DNA of 64,000 bases. It comes from an uncultured Bacteroidales bacterium. Its GTDB lineage: Bacteria > Bacteroidota > Bacteroidia > Bacteroidales > Muribaculaceae. Where the stretch lies: positions 35,131 through 99,130 of the forward strand of contig CALZTY010000004.1 in NCBI GenBank assembly GCA_945829225.1, read 5' to 3'. A program made the translations under genes and the position numbers. This document shows, piece by piece, positions 8,060 to 16,345 of the stretch (position 1 is the stretch's first letter; the number at the start of each line of letters is the position of its first letter). Below the pieces are notes generated by a model. The model had not been told where the DNA came from. It did no database searches and was given only the letters and a program-made list of their open reading frames with translations.

Positions 8060-9526
8060 ATGCAATCAATGAAAAAATATGCAATTTACGGTCTGTCGGC
8101 TCTCTTGAGCGTTGCCTTCGTAGCTTGCGATAACTACGAAGAACCCAACCCCCTGCCCCAGATCAACGAGCAAGGCTCTATCTTAGACGCCGCACAGGTC
8201 AGCCTCGAAAGCACTATCGACGCTCCTACCTATGACTTGGCTGCCCTCAATGAAGCCGGCGAACTCATCGCCCTCGCTAACATTGCCGCTCCAAACCTCG
8301 GCGATTACTATGGCTATGCCGCTGTGGTCGAAATGTCCAACAACGGCTTCGCTAAGGCTGTCGAAGTTGCCTCTACCATCCGTCAAAACAACGAGGAAGG
8401 CACTTCTTACAGCATTATGATTTCTCCCGCCGCCCTCCAGGAAGCCTACTACGCTAATGTTTCCAAGGGTCCCAAGGCTAAGGACGTACAGTTCCGCTAT
8501 GCCCTCTACACCGTTTCTAACGGCGCTAACGGCACACAGCGCGCTCGCATCGGTGGCGAGGATAACGTTTACGGTCCCTTCACCATGAACGTTACCCCTT
8601 ATCCCTCGACTCTCGTTATCGAGGACAACTACTACCTCGTTGGTACCGCTTGCGATTGGACTGTTTCTGCTGCTATCAAGCTCAACCACTCCGACCTCAG
8701 CCCCTACGATGACCCCGTATTCTCCGCTAAGTTCGACGTTTACGAAGGCTGGTGGTGGAAGATTCTTCCCGAATCGACCGTCCTCACCGGTGACTGGGTA
8801 AGCGCTCCCAACGCTCAGTATGGCGTTGAGATTAACGGTGACGAATCTCTCGCCGGTGTCCTCGTCGCTCAGACTGCCGATGCAGAGCCCCAAGCCGGTT
8901 GCCTCAACGTTTCAGGTCCCTACCTCCTCACCATCAACATGGAAGACCTTACATACTCGTTCGACCTCGCTATCGAGTGTCTCTACACTCCCGGCGGCAG
9001 CAACGGCTGGTCTCAGACTGCTTCGCAGACCCTCGTGACCAACGACTACAGCAACTACTTCGGCTTCGCTCACCTCAACGGCGAGTTCAAGTTCACCAGC
9101 GCCCCCGACTGGGACCATATCAACTATGGCCTCGGCGAGGAAGAGGGTAAACTCTCGACCGATGGTGGCGCAGGTAACATCAACGCAGGTGCCGACGGTC
9201 TCTACTACTGCACCGTCAACATTGCAAGCCTCAGCTACGCTCTCACCCCCATCACCACTATTGGTGTAATCGGTGACGCTACCCCCAATGGCTGGGACGC
9301 TTCGACTGCTCTCACTCCCTCCGAGGACTTCCTCGTTTGGACAGGTACCGTTACCTTCGGCGCCGGTGAGTACAAGTTCCGTTGCAACGACGCTTGGGAT
9401 GTTAACCTCGGTGGTCCCACCGACGCTCTCGAGTTCAATGGTGACAACATCCCCGCTCCCGCAGCAGGTACTTACACAGTTACACTCGACCTCAGCACTT
9501 ATCCCTACACTTGCACTGTTAAGTAA
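8060..9526 (+). CDS. susF-like: SusF-like outer-membrane glycan-binding lipoprotein
   Basis: A 488-residue lipoprotein; the start could also be the ATG at 8069, which gives a more typical signal (MKKYAIYG). The lipobox is AFVAC with D-N-Y-E-E after the cysteine. After an N-terminal domain to about residue 185, three tandem binding modules begin near YYLVGTACDW, CLYTPGGSNGW and GVIGDATPNGW. The second and third have the W and K-F motif typical of SusE/F starch-binding folds (EFKFTSAPDW, EYKFRCNDAW). Domain layout matches SusF, which binds starch at several sites. It is the last gene of the operon, followed by a strong terminator. Confidence 0.9.
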   Translation: MQSMKKYAIYGLSALLSVAFVACDNYEEPNPLPQINEQGSILDAAQVSLESTIDAPTYDLAALNEAGELIALANIAAPNLGDYYGYAAVVEMSNNGFAKAVEVASTIRQNNEEGTSYSIMISPAALQEAYYANVSKGPKAKDVQFRYALYTVSNGANGTQRARIGGEDNVYGPFTMNVTPYPSTLVIEDNYYLVGTACDWTVSAAIKLNHSDLSPYDDPVFSAKFDVYEGWWWKILPESTVLTGDWVSAPNAQYGVEINGDESLAGVLVAQTADAEPQAGCLNVSGPYLLTINMEDLTYSFDLAIECLYTPGGSNGWSQTASQTLVTNDYSNYFGFAHLNGEFKFTSAPDWDHINYGLGEEEGKLSTDGGAGNINAGADGLYYCTVNIASLSYALTPITTIGVIGDATPNGWDASTALTPSEDFLVWTGTVTFGAGEYKFRCNDAWDVNLGGPTDALEFNGDNIPAPAAGTYTVTLDLSTYPYTCTVK

Positions 9527-9550
9527 TCGATAATTACTGACTATAAAATA

Positions 9551-9585
9551 AGCGCCTCGGCTCCCTCAGCCGAGGCGCTTTTTTT
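9551..9585 (+). terminator. Intrinsic terminator of the sus-like operon
   Basis: A perfect 12-bp stem (9551-9562 with 9568-9579), loop CCCTC, and a run of seven T at 9579-9585. The end of the T run also supplies the -33 element of the recQ promoter. Confidence 0.95.
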
Positions 9586-9614
9586 GTGTACTACGGGGCT
9601 TTTTTGTAACTTTG
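9583..9614 (+). promoter_or_regulatory. recQ promoter
   Basis: TTTG at 9583-9586 and a perfect TAACTTTG at 9607-9614 are 20 bases apart. The recQ ATG at 9619 lies only 4 bases after the -7 box, so the transcript should be leaderless or nearly so. Confidence 0.75.
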
Positions 9615-9618
9615 TGTC

Positions 9619-11427
9619 ATGGAACAATCCGATATCAAACAGCGGGCGCTGCAACTGTTGCAGTCGTTCTATGGCTACCGCTCTTTCCGTCCCGGGCAGT
9701 GGGAGGTTATCTCTGCCGTGGCTGCCGGGCGCGACGTCTTGGTGATTATGCCCACCGGAGGTGGCAAGTCGATGTGCTATCAGATGCCGGCGCTTCTCCT
9801 CGAGGGCTGCGCGGTCGTCATATCGCCGCTCATCGCCCTGATGGAAGATCAGGTGCAGGCGCTTATCGCTAATGGCATACCGGCTGCCGCCATCCACTCG
9901 GGCAGGTCCGAGATGGACAATCGACACGCCGCCGAGGCTGCCATTCGAGGCAAAATAAAGATACTCTACGTGTCGCCCGAGCGACTGCTCTCCGACATCG
10001 ATGTGTGGGTCAATCGAGTGCCCATATGCCTCTTTGCCATTGACGAGGCTCACTGTATCTCGCAGTGGGGGCACGACTTCCGTCCCGTATACACTCAACT
10101 TGCCGGCATCCGCGAGCGCTTTGCCGACGTGCCTGTGATGGCTCTCACTGCCACTGCCGACCGCGATACGCGCAGCGATATCCTCACCCAATTGGGCTTG
10201 CACGACCCTATGGTGTGGCTCGGCTCGTTCAACCGTCCCAATTTGTCCCTGATGGTCGAGCAGGGCGCCGATGCCCGCCGCCGTCTCGGTACCATCGAGA
10301 GGCTCATAAGCCGTTATCCCAATGATACCGGCATCGTCTATACCCTCTCGCGAGTCGGTGCCGAGAAGATATGTGCCGAACTCCTGCGCCGCGGTCATCG
10401 CGTCGCCCTCTACCATGCCGGTATGCCTAATGCCGAGCGCGTGAGGGCTCGCCAAGCCTTCTCCAACGGCGATGTACAGGTGGTGTGTGCCACCATCGCC
10501 TTCGGCATGGGTATCGACAAGAGCAATATCCGCTGGATTGTTCACAACAACCTCCCAGGGTCCATCGAGAATTTCTATCAAGAAATCGGACGCGCCGGGC
10601 GCGATGGCTTGCCTGCCGAGACAATTCTCTTTTACTCCCTCCAGGACCTTATCATGCGCCGCAAGTTTGTCGAGGAGAGTGGACGAGTGCTTGTCGCCAC
10701 CGAGAAACTCGAGCGCATGAAGCAATATGCCGAGGCGGGGGTGTGCCGCCGCCGCGTCCTCCTCAGTTACTTCGGCGAGGAGATGATTAATGATTGCGGC
10801 AACTGCGACGTGTGTCTCAATCCGCCGACGCGCTTCGATGCCACTATCCTTGCGCAGAAGGCTATCAGCGCCGTGTTGCGCACCGACAGCAAGATTGGTC
10901 AACTCATGCTCATTGACATACTCCGTGGCAGTGCCCGTGCCGAGTTGCGCAACAAGGGCTACGACCGCATCAAGACCTATGGCGCCGGGCGGGACATTCC
11001 TGCCGATGCTTGGCGCTATTATATCCAGCAGATGGTGCAATTGGGCATCCTCGACGTCTCAATTGCCGATGGGGGGCTCCTCTCGGTCACGCCCTACGGC
11101 ATGCGCGTAGTGCGAGGCGAGGAGAAGGTCTTACTGCCCGAGTATCGCCCCACGGCACATCGTGCGCGCGAGAAGGTTCCCGAGTTGCCCGGGGTCGTCG
11201 AGCCGGATATGGCTCTCTTTGAGTACCTCAAGGGCATCCGCCGAGCCATCGCCGCCGAGGAGAACATCCCGGCATATATGATTTTTGGCGACGCCACCTT
11301 GCTCGATATGTCGCGCAAGCGCCCCAAGACCATTGACCAATTCCTCGAGGTCTCCGGTGTGGGTAAGGTCAAGGCGCGTCGCTATGGTTATCGTTTCATC
11401 GGAGCAATCAAGAGTTTCAATGGCTGA
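9619..11427 (+). CDS. recQ: ATP-dependent DNA helicase RecQ
   Basis: A 602-residue 3'-5' DNA helicase for recombination and fork repair. Motif I (PTGGGKS, 45-51), DEAH (142-145), motif III (ALTATAD) and motif VI (QEIGRAGRDG) are all present. The RQC zinc site is visible as Cys at about 376, 393, 396 and 399 (CGNCDVC), followed by a winged helix. A C-terminal HRDC domain (about 525-600) ends with the helix-hairpin-helix-like FLEVSGVGKVKARRYG. Length is normal for bacterial RecQ. The start is fixed by the promoter just upstream. The last 8 bases overlap the next gene. Confidence 0.97.
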   Translation: MEQSDIKQRALQLLQSFYGYRSFRPGQWEVISAVAAGRDVLVIMPTGGGKSMCYQMPALLLEGCAVVISPLIALMEDQVQALIANGIPAAAIHSGRSEMDNRHAAEAAIRGKIKILYVSPERLLSDIDVWVNRVPICLFAIDEAHCISQWGHDFRPVYTQLAGIRERFADVPVMALTATADRDTRSDILTQLGLHDPMVWLGSFNRPNLSLMVEQGADARRRLGTIERLISRYPNDTGIVYTLSRVGAEKICAELLRRGHRVALYHAGMPNAERVRARQAFSNGDVQVVCATIAFGMGIDKSNIRWIVHNNLPGSIENFYQEIGRAGRDGLPAETILFYSLQDLIMRRKFVEESGRVLVATEKLERMKQYAEAGVCRRRVLLSYFGEEMINDCGNCDVCLNPPTRFDATILAQKAISAVLRTDSKIGQLMLIDILRGSARAELRNKGYDRIKTYGAGRDIPADAWRYYIQQMVQLGILDVSIADGGLLSVTPYGMRVVRGEEKVLLPEYRPTAHRAREKVPELPGVVEPDMALFEYLKGIRRAIAAEENIPAYMIFGDATLLDMSRKRPKTIDQFLEVSGVGKVKARRYGYRFIGAIKSFNG

Positions 11428-11896
11428 TAATTACTTGGAAAAACGCATGGAGGACTATCAGCGCGAGCGCCGAGTGACGCGCGCCGTGCCTCAACGTGGG
11501 CGAGCCGCCCTCCGATACAAGCCACAGACAGTGGCGCTTGTCGACTTGCCTGCCGAGGTGGCACGAGCCATGGTCGAGGTGCTCCGCGATGCCGGCTGCC
11601 GAGTGCTGACCATCGCCGAGACAGACCCCTGCGCGGGTTGTGGCGCGCGCTTCTATCCCAAGGCGCTGGGAGCCGAGGCTATACTTACCGATATCGCCTC
11701 GCGAGGCGAGCATATCGATGTGGCTGTCGTGACAGCCGCCGGCGGTATCACTGCCGGGCGTGTAATATATATAGGTGATGAGGCTCGCGAGGGTGTTACT
11801 ATTTCGCCACGTCAGCCGCGATTGGCAGCATTGCTGGCATTTGCACTTGCCGATGCCGACTCACAGGCTGCGAAGCCGCAGTTAATTCTTACTTGA
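11420..11896 (+). CDS. Conserved small protein of unknown function, Rossmann-like
   Basis: A 158-residue protein; I choose the ATG at 11420, which overlaps the end of recQ by 8 bases, because the peptide from there (MADNYLEKRMEDYQ) resembles the N-terminus of other Bacteroidetes proteins. The reading frame upstream of this ATG is only the recQ shadow. After the basic N-terminal helix come alternating strands and helices (TVALVDLP, CRVLTIAETD, IDVAVVTAAGGITAG), which look like a partial nucleotide-binding fold. There is a possible CxxC (CAGC). No catalytic tyrosine-lysine pair of short-chain dehydrogenases is seen. Function is unknown; coupling to recQ is by position only. Confidence 0.7.
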   Translation: MADNYLEKRMEDYQRERRVTRAVPQRGRAALRYKPQTVALVDLPAEVARAMVEVLRDAGCRVLTIAETDPCAGCGARFYPKALGAEAILTDIASRGEHIDVAVVTAAGGITAGRVIYIGDEAREGVTISPRQPRLAALLAFALADADSQAAKPQLILT

Positions 11897-11898
11897 GA

Positions 11899-12696
11899 TT
11901 ATTTCTTCTTGTGCCGCTCGTAGGCGCGAGCGAGGCGAGTGTGATAGTTGCGCGCGGCGTAACTTGGTCCGTTGTATCCGCGGGCAAAGGCGCTCCAATT
12001 CTTAGCCTTGAGTGCCGGCAGCAAGCCGCTGCGTGTGATGAACTCGCCGAAGAGTTCCAATTGGTCGCGCTCGGAGCGCGACATCAGTTTTACAAATTCT
12101 TGAGCCGACTCGGTGCCGCATTGGCGCCAATTGAAGCCACCAATTTGGAACATACCCCAGAACGTGCCCTCGATGGCAGATACCGAGTCGATGGTCATCG
12201 CGGCATCGAGGCGTGCTTGAACGGCAGCCTGTTGCGAGCCATAGCGCGAGATGTTCGGGCGGTTGAATACCACGGCATGCGTCGAGGTATACTTCGATAG
12301 GTTGATTTTGTGTCGTGCAGCCATTTGGCGGAAGACCGCGAGGTCGAAGTTGATGACCGGCTTGCCCTCGGTCCAGAAGCCTTGGCGGGTGCGCCCGGTC
12401 TCGATATCCACGACAGCCTTCACGGCTGCCACCTCCACGCCCAGTTCAGCGGCAAATTCTTCGTAATCGCGTTCGGTGAGAGGTCCGCGGCGTTCTTCCT
12501 CGGCTGGAATTGAGAAGCGCAAGCGCACAGTATCCTCGCCGATGACAAAGAACTCGCGGTCAGGGTCAATGTAACTCACCGAGTCGGGTGGGGGAGTGAG
12601 CAACAATTGTGCCACCACCGATGGCGCGCGCAACAGGCACGCGGCAACGACAGCGAGAACAAATGCTATGGCGGGTATGCGACGGAGGCTTCTCAT
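11899..12696 (-). CDS. Secreted N-acetylmuramidase-like peptidoglycan hydrolase
   Basis: A 265-residue protein with a signal peptide (hydrophobic 8-30, ending SVVAQ) and a domain from about 76 to 262 that matches the N-acetylmuramidase family (Pfam DUF3380). The likely catalytic acid is Glu99 in AVVDIETGR; downstream blocks PVINFDLAVF, GMFQIGGFNW and WSAFARGYNGPSY are characteristic. It would cleave glycan strands in the periplasm. Phage endolysins carry this domain, but no phage genes surround it, so a host wall-remodelling or secreted role is more likely. It converges with the preceding gene with 2 bases between stops, and lies downstream of pepD beyond a hairpin. Confidence 0.82.
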   Translation of the reverse strand: MRSLRRIPAIAFVLAVVAACLLRAPSVVAQLLLTPPPDSVSYIDPDREFFVIGEDTVRLRFSIPAEEERRGPLTERDYEEFAAELGVEVAAVKAVVDIETGRTRQGFWTEGKPVINFDLAVFRQMAARHKINLSKYTSTHAVVFNRPNISRYGSQQAAVQARLDAAMTIDSVSAIEGTFWGMFQIGGFNWRQCGTESAQEFVKLMSRSERDQLELFGEFITRSGLLPALKAKNWSAFARGYNGPSYAARNYHTRLARAYERHKKK

Positions 12697-12707
12697 GGAT
12701 TAGAAAT

Positions 12708-12748
12708 CAAACGACCGCCGCGGCAATCGGCTGCGCGGCGGTCGTTTG
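12708..12748 (-). terminator. Strong hairpin between pepD and the muramidase gene
   Basis: A perfect 15-bp GC-rich stem (12708-12722 with 12734-12748) and an 11-base loop, 8 bases after the pepD stop. The tail on the minus strand (ATTTCTAA) is a weak U-tract, so it may terminate only partly and let some transcription reach the muramidase gene. Confidence 0.7.
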
Positions 12749-12756
12749 TAAGAGTG

Positions 12757-14217
12757 TTATTTCTTGAGTTCGGCGACTTTCTCCAGGGTGCGACGGATTT
12801 GCCCCCAGAAGCGTTCAACTGCTGGGATGAACATGCGCTCGCTGGGCGAGTGCACGCCTTGCAGTGTGGGACCGAAGGATACCATATCGAGTTGGGGCAT
12901 CACTTGCTTGAAGAGACCGCACTCCAATCCGGCGTGGATAGCCTTAATTGCGGGCTTGATGCCGTAGAGTTCCTCGTAGGCATCCGAGGCAATCTTCATG
13001 ATGGTGGAGTTGAGGTTGGGCTTCCAGCCGGGATAGCCGTCGCCGTGGGTGACGGTGGCGCCGGCGAGTTCAAATACAGCCTCGACTTGGTGGGCGATAT
13101 CCCACTTGCGCGACTCAACCGATGAGCGCTGTGAGGTGGTCACCAGGATGATGTTGCCCTCTTTCATCTTCACAGATGCGAGGTTGGTGGAAGTCTCGAC
13201 GAGACCCTCGATGTCGCGGCTCATGGACACTACGCCGTGAGGAGCGCAGTAGAGTGCTTGGAGCAGGTGCATCGAGGTGGCAGCATCGACAGCAAATTCG
13301 GGGCGGTCGACAGTGCCGATGGTGAGCTCGATGGTGGGTTCGATGCCCTCGTATTCGTCCTTCACTTCAGCCACATATTGGTTGAAGGCGGCAACGACGT
13401 CCTCCTTGTTGGAGACGTGAACGCCGAATACGGCGTGAGCGGCACGTGGGATAGCGTTGCGGAGGTTGCCGCCATCGATTTCGCAGAGTGAGAATTCATG
13501 CTTCTTGGCAACCGACCACAGGAAGCGAGCGAGGAGCTTGTTGGCGTTGGCGCGACCGAGGTGTATGTCGCCGCCCGAGTGACCGCCGAGACCCTTGGCG
13601 ATGTCCATCTTGAAGTAGTGGAAGTCGGTAGGAGCCATAGAGCGCTCGTAGTGGAACTCGCAGGTGGTGTCGACACCGCCTGCGCAGCCTACAAATATCT
13701 CGGCATCGTCCTCAGAGTCGAGGTTGAGGAGCATAGTGCCTGAAATCATACCTTCGCCGAGGTTGTTGGCGCCGGTGAGTCCGGTCTCCTCGTCGACGGT
13801 GAAGAGACATTCCACGGGACCGTGAGTCAAGGTGTCATCGACCAGTACGGCGAGAGCGGCAGCCATGCCGATGCCGTTGTCAGCGCCGAGGGTGGTGCCG
13901 TCGGCGCGGAGCCAATCGCCATCCACGATGGTAGTGATGGGGTTGTTCTCGAAGTCAAACGACTTGTCGTTGGACTCGCACACCATATCCATATGAGCCT
14001 GGAGTATGATGGTGGGAGCATCTTCGTGTCCCGGGGTGGCGGGCTTGGTCATCACCACGTTGCCTATGGGGTCGGTCTTCGAAGCGATGCCATGGGCAGC
14101 AGCGAAGTCCAACAAGAATTGACGGATTTTGCCTTCCTTCTTGGAGGGGCGAGGTACTTGAGTGATTTGATGGAAAATGTCAAATACCAGTGCGGGCTTG
14201 AGATCTTTGATTGTCAT
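12757..14217 (-). CDS. pepD: Cytosolic aminoacyl-histidine dipeptidase (M20 family)
   Basis: A 486-residue di-zinc peptidase that hydrolyses dipeptides such as Xaa-His in the cytosol. The M20 metal ligands and catalytic residues are present: LQAHMDMV with His75 and Asp77, GADNGIG with Asp113, VDEETGLTGA with Glu143 and Glu144, and LNLDSED with the next Asp. The lid/dimerisation insert includes GLGGHSGGDIHLGRANA. The length equals that of E. coli PepD. There is no signal peptide. The upstream minus-strand region has a near-consensus TTATTTTG box at about 14325-14332 that could be its promoter, with a leader of about 100 nt. Confidence 0.94.
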   Translation of the reverse strand: MTIKDLKPALVFDIFHQITQVPRPSKKEGKIRQFLLDFAAAHGIASKTDPIGNVVMTKPATPGHEDAPTIILQAHMDMVCESNDKSFDFENNPITTIVDGDWLRADGTTLGADNGIGMAAALAVLVDDTLTHGPVECLFTVDEETGLTGANNLGEGMISGTMLLNLDSEDDAEIFVGCAGGVDTTCEFHYERSMAPTDFHYFKMDIAKGLGGHSGGDIHLGRANANKLLARFLWSVAKKHEFSLCEIDGGNLRNAIPRAAHAVFGVHVSNKEDVVAAFNQYVAEVKDEYEGIEPTIELTIGTVDRPEFAVDAATSMHLLQALYCAPHGVVSMSRDIEGLVETSTNLASVKMKEGNIILVTTSQRSSVESRKWDIAHQVEAVFELAGATVTHGDGYPGWKPNLNSTIMKIASDAYEELYGIKPAIKAIHAGLECGLFKQVMPQLDMVSFGPTLQGVHSPSERMFIPAVERFWGQIRRTLEKVAELKK

Positions 14218-14367
14218 ATCTCTTCAGGGTTTTAGTATTATGTGAAAAGTTAGTAAAATCGGGTTAACAAGCTTTAATGAAATGTCTTTAATGTTAAATA
14301 ACTTTATTTCGACCCCCTAAGTTACAAAATAAAATCGAGAAAATGCGAAAAATTAGGCAATGTTGAG

Positions 14368-14375
14368 TAAATTTG
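14368..14375 (+). promoter_or_regulatory. Possible -7 element for the Skp-like gene
   Basis: TAAATTTG matches the Bacteroidetes -7 consensus exactly, but no good TTG box lies 19-21 bases upstream. It sits 114 bases before the ATG at 14490. Confidence 0.4.
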
Positions 14376-14489
14376 CAGAGATTTTGCGAAAAGAAGCCCA
14401 ATTTCGGCGCAAAAAAGCCGAAAATGGGGTAAAATCGTGAGAAGAGAAATTAACAAAAGTAACGAAATAAGAACCATCAACCGTTCACT

Positions 14490-15104
14490 ATGAAAAAACT
14501 GAAACTCGCCGTCGCCGCCATCATGGCGGTAAGTGCCCTGACGATGGGCAGTTGTTCCAAAAGCGACGACACAGCGAATGCCGCCGTGGTCCCCGGCGAT
14601 GAAACGACAACCAACACTCGCTATGTAAATTTGGCTCGAGTGTTTGAGAACTACACCCTTGCCCGTGAAATCAACGATGAGTTGCAACGTCTTGATCTTG
14701 AATTTGGAAACCAAGCGCAAGCCAAGCAAAACGAGTTGCAAAGGAAGGCTCAAAACATTCAACAGAAGAGAGACAATAATATATATCTGTCACAGCAGAG
14801 TTTTGAGGCAGACGTGAATGCGTATAGCCGTAGCGAGCAAGAAGTACAGCAGTGGTATAATACCCGTCAAATGCAATTGCTTCAATACAGTCAGTCTCAA
14901 TCAGAACGACTCAACGACTCAATTCGCAATGTTGTACGCGATATCAGCCTTGCCAATAATTTTGATGCCGTACTCAACGACACAGTAGCGGCATTGTATG
15001 TAAATCCGGCACTTGATATCACCGATGCTGTGATTGCCGAGCTCAACAAGCGCTACACACCCGTGGCAGCCCCGGCCCCGGCAGCAGAGCCTGAGAAGAA
15101 GTGA
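14490..15104 (+). CDS. OmpH/Skp-family periplasmic chaperone, lipoprotein form
   Basis: A 204-residue protein with a lipobox (TMGSC, Cys22). After it, RYVNLARVFENY resembles the first strand of Skp/OmpH, followed by a long charged and glutamine-rich coiled coil at about 60-165 and a short C-terminal strand region (VAALYVNPALDITDAVIAELN) that matches the trimer base of Skp. The C-terminus is Ala/Pro-rich. Family members hold unfolded outer-membrane proteins in the periplasm. The lipid anchor is unusual against enterobacterial Skp. No bamA gene is adjacent. Confidence 0.8.
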   Translation: MKKLKLAVAAIMAVSALTMGSCSKSDDTANAAVVPGDETTTNTRYVNLARVFENYTLAREINDELQRLDLEFGNQAQAKQNELQRKAQNIQQKRDNNIYLSQQSFEADVNAYSRSEQEVQQWYNTRQMQLLQYSQSQSERLNDSIRNVVRDISLANNFDAVLNDTVAALYVNPALDITDAVIAELNKRYTPVAAPAPAAEPEKK

Positions 15105-15163
15105 TTGTTTAATTGTTTATAGTTTAGGGTTTATAGTTTAATAGACCCGATTAGATATTGTGG

Positions 15164-15200
15164 GCGCGACTCTTTTGAAGGGTCGCGCTCGCTACGTTTT
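15164..15200 (+). terminator. Weak terminator-like hairpin
   Basis: GCGCGAC (15164-15170) pairs with GTCGCGC (15182-15188); a run of T follows only 8 bases later (15197-15202). It may end the Skp-like transcript. Confidence 0.4.
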
Positions 15201-15212
15201 TTGCGAGGTTTC

Positions 15213-15241
15213 TTGATGTAATGATTTTTTTTGTAACTTTG
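15213..15241 (+). promoter_or_regulatory. Promoter of the gene at 15266
   Basis: TTG at 15213-15215 and a perfect TAACTTTG at 15234-15241 with 18 bases between. The next ATG is at 15266, giving a leader of about 20 nt. Confidence 0.7.
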
Positions 15242-15265
15242 TGGGGTATATAATGATTTTTGATT

Positions 15266-16339
15266 ATGAGACGTGTATTGTTTGTTGTGATGTTGGCTGT
15301 GATGGTACTGGTAGCCGGAGCAGTTGTCGTGTTGGATGCTACTGATCGCCAGGCGGTAGTGGCTGCGACTATTATGGATGCAGATGGCAGAGTGCTGGGC
15401 TTGACGGGCTCCAATGGAGAAGTGCCGGAGGCATTGTTGCAGAGTGCGCCGCTGACGATACGCACAATGGGCTATGAAACGCAGACGGTGTATGGCGATG
15501 AGGATGAAGTGCTGCTGGAGCCGTCGGTGTATGAGTTGCACGATGTGGAGGTTGGATCAGCCGACCGCAATGTGGCACGTATGGTGTTCTTCGTGCGTCA
15601 ATATACGACTCTTGAGGGAGATAGCAAGCAGATAACACAGGTGAGTGAGTCGATGGTAGACTTTTTTGTGCCGATAAGAAAGGCAAAGAAGATAGATCGC
15701 CGGTCGAAGTTGAGAGTGTTGAATCAATGGACAGCATCGCATGCGCAGTGGGCAGACGGGCGTGATAGCCTGTATGTTCCGGCTACAGAGGACTTGAGTT
15801 TTCTGAATGCTTTGGTGATGATAGACTCGGCGTTGATACATGAGCCGGCGCGATTTGGGATGGTGTCGCAGGACTCGGTGGTGTCGGATACAGTGTGGAG
15901 CAAGCATGTGTATCCGCAGTATATCATGCGCCGCACGCCGGCAGGCTTCTTTGTGACGATAGATGCTCTGGCAAAGGAGGATAATCACCGTATGTCGCCG
16001 TGGTATTTCAAGATGTTGGGGTTGACGATAGATATAAATGAGTTGATAGCGACGTGTGTGATGACACCCAATGGACGGGAGTCACATCGACCTGATGATA
16101 TCACCTCGATGGGCTATACGTTGCAGATAGATTGTAGGGGCAAGTGGTTCAAGCGCGCCTTTGAGTCGGAAAATCCCGTGTTGCTGAGGTCGTGGGCAGA
16201 GTTTTACCTTGTGGACCGCACATACCTGACGGATAAAGAGTCACGAGAGATGCTGAAAGACAAGGATGCAACGTACAAGATGACCATACCGGAAGAAGCG
16301 GGGCAAATAGCCGATGTTTTTCTGCCCTGTCGGGAATAG
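15266..16339 (+). CDS. Carboxypeptidase-regulatory-like domain protein, function unknown
   Basis: A 357-residue protein that starts with a hydrophobic signal or anchor (MRRVLFVVMLAVMVLVAGAVVVL). I use ATG 15266, not the in-frame TTG at 15260. A short carboxypeptidase-D-regulatory-like beta-sandwich covers about 30-95 (VVAATIMDADGRVLGLTGSNGEVPEALL in segments, then IRTMGYET). The remainder (95-357) is mixed alpha/beta with no motif I recognise. Proteins with this layout are common, poorly characterised envelope proteins in Bacteroidetes. It converges with the small minus-strand gene, with 6 bases between the stops. Codon use is less biased than in the sus-like operon. Confidence 0.75.
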   Translation: MRRVLFVVMLAVMVLVAGAVVVLDATDRQAVVAATIMDADGRVLGLTGSNGEVPEALLQSAPLTIRTMGYETQTVYGDEDEVLLEPSVYELHDVEVGSADRNVARMVFFVRQYTTLEGDSKQITQVSESMVDFFVPIRKAKKIDRRSKLRVLNQWTASHAQWADGRDSLYVPATEDLSFLNALVMIDSALIHEPARFGMVSQDSVVSDTVWSKHVYPQYIMRRTPAGFFVTIDALAKEDNHRMSPWYFKMLGLTIDINELIATCVMTPNGRESHRPDDITSMGYTLQIDCRGKWFKRAFESENPVLLRSWAEFYLVDRTYLTDKESREMLKDKDATYKMTIPEEAGQIADVFLPCRE

Positions 16340-16345
16340 TTGAAA

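Noticed and set aside
9541..11040. 499-codon frame antisense to recQ
   Set aside because: Shadow of recQ in codon register; it would also run through the sus terminator.
11899..12696. Prophage remnant around the muramidase and the holin-like gene
   Set aside because: The two genes are 36 kb apart, each among core genes, with no phage structural, integrase or attachment sequences.
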